Source: Desulfovibrionaceae bacterium (GTDB taxonomy: Bacteria; Pseudomonadota; Gammaproteobacteria; Burkholderiales; Burkholderiaceae_C). Taken from it: DNA of 7,636 bases. The notes under the pieces are model-generated. The model was not told the DNA's origin. It ran no database searches and worked only from the letters and a program-made list of their open reading frames with translations. This document shows positions 6,581 to 7,636 of the stretch, piece after piece; the first letter of the stretch is position 1; every line of letters starts with the position of its first letter. Made by a program: the position numbers and the translations under genes. The DNA is taken from assembly GCA_009778355.1 (NCBI GenBank), contig WRJY01000219.1, forward strand, positions 1-7,636, read 5' to 3'.

Positions 6581-7456
6581 ATGTCCTCCGACGCCACCAC
6601 CGTCATCGAACTGGTTCAGGCCAGCGCCGCGGCGCTGCAAGAAGCCGGCGTCGCCTTCGGCCACGGCGCCGCCAACGCCTTCGACGAAGCCGCCTGGCTC
6701 GTGCTGTGGCGGCTGCAACTGCCGCTGCACACGCTGGACGAGGTGGCGCAGCGCCCGGTCGCCGCCGCCGGCGCCCAAGCCGTGCGCGCCTTGATCGGCG
6801 AGCGCATCGCCACGCGCCGCCCCGCCGCCTATCTCACGCGCGAAGCCTGGCTGCAGGGCGTGCCCTTCTACGTGGACGAACGCGCCATCGTGCCGCGCAG
6901 CTTCATCGCCGAACTGCTGGCCGATGGCAGCATCGACCCCTGGCTTGGCGCGCACACGCGGCAAGCGCTCGACCTGTGCACCGGCAACGGCAGCCTGGCG
7001 GTACTCGCGGCGCTGGCCTGGCCCGATGTGCGCGTGGACGCAGCGGATATCTCGCGCGCCGCGCTCGAAGTGGCCGCGATCAACGTCGCGCGCCACCGGC
7101 TCGGCGCGCGCATCACGCTGCTCGAATCCGACGGCCTGGCCGCGGTGCGCGGCCCCTACGACCTGATCCTGTGCAACCCGCCCTACGTCAACGCCGCGAG
7201 CATGGCGCGCCTGCCCGCCGAATACCGCGCCGAGCCTGAACTCGCGCTCGCCGGCGGCGCGGACGGCATGGACTTCATCCGCGCGCTGCTGGCCGGCGCG
7301 GCGCAATGCCTCAACCCGCTGGGCGTGCTGGTGCTCGAAATCGGCAACGAGCGCGCGCACTTCGAGGCCGCCTTTCCCCGGCTCGAAGCGGTATGGCTCG
7401 AAACCAGCGCGGGCGAAGATCAGGTACTGCTGCTGACGCGGGAAGCGCTGCCCTGA
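6581..7456 (+). CDS. prmB: Ribosomal protein uL3 glutamine N5-methyltransferase
   Basis: PrmB transfers a methyl group from S-adenosylmethionine to a glutamine side chain of ribosomal protein L3, which aids 50S assembly. The 291 residues contain an N-terminal helical substrate domain (about 1-85), then the PrmB-type FYVDERAIVPRSFIAELL (96-113). The Rossmann methyltransferase core has motif I LDLCTGNGSLAVLAA (130-144), VDAADIS (152-158) for cofactor ribose binding and the catalytic NPPY at 199-202. EYRAEPELALAGGADGMDF follows, which matches PrmB more closely than PrmC/HemK. The ATG at 6581 directly abuts the ybeD TAA, so it is probably translated by coupling. The C-terminal EDQVLLLTREAL matches the E. 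coli end (FMLTKEQL). Confidence 0.94.
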   Translation: MSSDATTVIELVQASAAALQEAGVAFGHGAANAFDEAAWLVLWRLQLPLHTLDEVAQRPVAAAGAQAVRALIGERIATRRPAAYLTREAWLQGVPFYVDERAIVPRSFIAELLADGSIDPWLGAHTRQALDLCTGNGSLAVLAALAWPDVRVDAADISRAALEVAAINVARHRLGARITLLESDGLAAVRGPYDLILCNPPYVNAASMARLPAEYRAEPELALAGGADGMDFIRALLAGAAQCLNPLGVLVLEIGNERAHFEAAFPRLEAVWLETSAGEDQVLLLTREALP

Positions 7457-7479
7457 CCGAAGCCCCGGCAGGCTTTCGG
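7457..7479. terminator. Weak hairpin between convergent prmB and htpG
   Basis: CCGAAGCC (7457-7464) and GGCTTTCGG (7471-7479) form a stem with one bulged base and a 6-nt loop, immediately after the prmB stop codon. Neither strand has a T-run after it, so it is a poor intrinsic terminator. It may still protect the mRNA end. The rest of the 84-nt gap between the two stop codons shows nothing else. Confidence 0.25.
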
Positions 7480-7540
7480 CATCGAACCTGCCCGCATCGA
7501 TGAGGCCATCTCGCCCATCAGCCGGGTCAGGAGCGCCGCG

Positions 7541-7636
7541 TCACCCCGCCAGCAACGCATTCACCCGCCGCACATAAGCGGCCGGGTCGTCGGGCAGGCC
7601 GCCTTCGGCCAGCAGCGCCTGGTCGAACAGGATGTG
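7541..7636 (-). CDS. htpG: Chaperone HtpG (bacterial Hsp90), last 31 residues
   Basis: Only the C-terminal end is inside the window. The frame enters from the right edge and reads HILFDQALLAEGGLPDDP, then AAYVRRVNALLAG and a TGA. The pattern LFDQALLAEG-x-x-x-DP-x-x-[YF]-[VI]-RR-[VM]-N-x-LL is the typical end of HtpG, matching LLFDQALLAERGTLEDPN in E. coli. This part belongs to the dimerisation domain of the ATP-dependent chaperone. It converges on prmB, with 84 nt between the stop codons. The match is short but very characteristic. Confidence 0.9.
   Translation of the reverse strand, partial: HILFDQALLAEGGLPDDPAAYVRRVNALLAG

Noticed and set aside
6061..7239. A 392-codon plus-strand frame across the intergenic region, ybeD and prmB
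   Set aside because: It is an Arg/Ala/Pro/His-rich out-of-frame reading of ybeD and prmB, both of which are clearly recognised in other frames.

Overview
The window reads as ordinary chromosomal housekeeping DNA from a GC-rich betaproteobacterium, most likely Burkholderiales near Comamonadaceae. This rests on three things: the wording of the ATP synthase subunits (for example the insert-bearing FPPTPGGQPTFG stretch in the alpha subunit), the strong GC bias at third codon positions, and the intergenic hairpin sequence between atpG and atpD. The assignment comes from recalled family resemblance, not from a search.

Positions 1-6076 hold nearly all of an F1Fo ATP synthase operon on the minus strand. 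In transcription order the genes are atpI, atpB (a), atpE (c), atpF (b), atpH (delta), atpA (alpha), atpG (gamma) and the first 166 codons of atpD (beta), which runs off the left edge. atpC would be expected beyond it. All key residues I looked for are present: Arg216 in a, Asp59 in c, Walker A in alpha and beta, and the alpha arginine finger. The complex should be a working proton-driven enzyme. Genes are close or overlapping, except for a 211-nt structured spacer before atpD, a 97-nt spacer before atpF and a U-rich leader before atpE.

Positions 6077-6304 are the divergent intergenic region. It carries a perfect TATAAT for the atp operon, a possible overlapping opposite-strand promoter and an inverted repeat. 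It also contains what looks like the eroded 3' end of a D-amino-acid aminotransferase gene (dat), whose stop codon overlaps the start of the next gene.

Positions 6305-7456 hold two plus-strand genes that abut without a gap: a YbeD/DUF493 protein and the L3 glutamine methyltransferase PrmB. Positions 7541-7636 are the last 31 codons of htpG on the minus strand, convergent with prmB.

I found no undescribed multi-gene system. The points most worth checking are the dat remnant, the structured repeat-like spacer inside the atp operon, the overlapping promoters and an 8-T run inside atpI.
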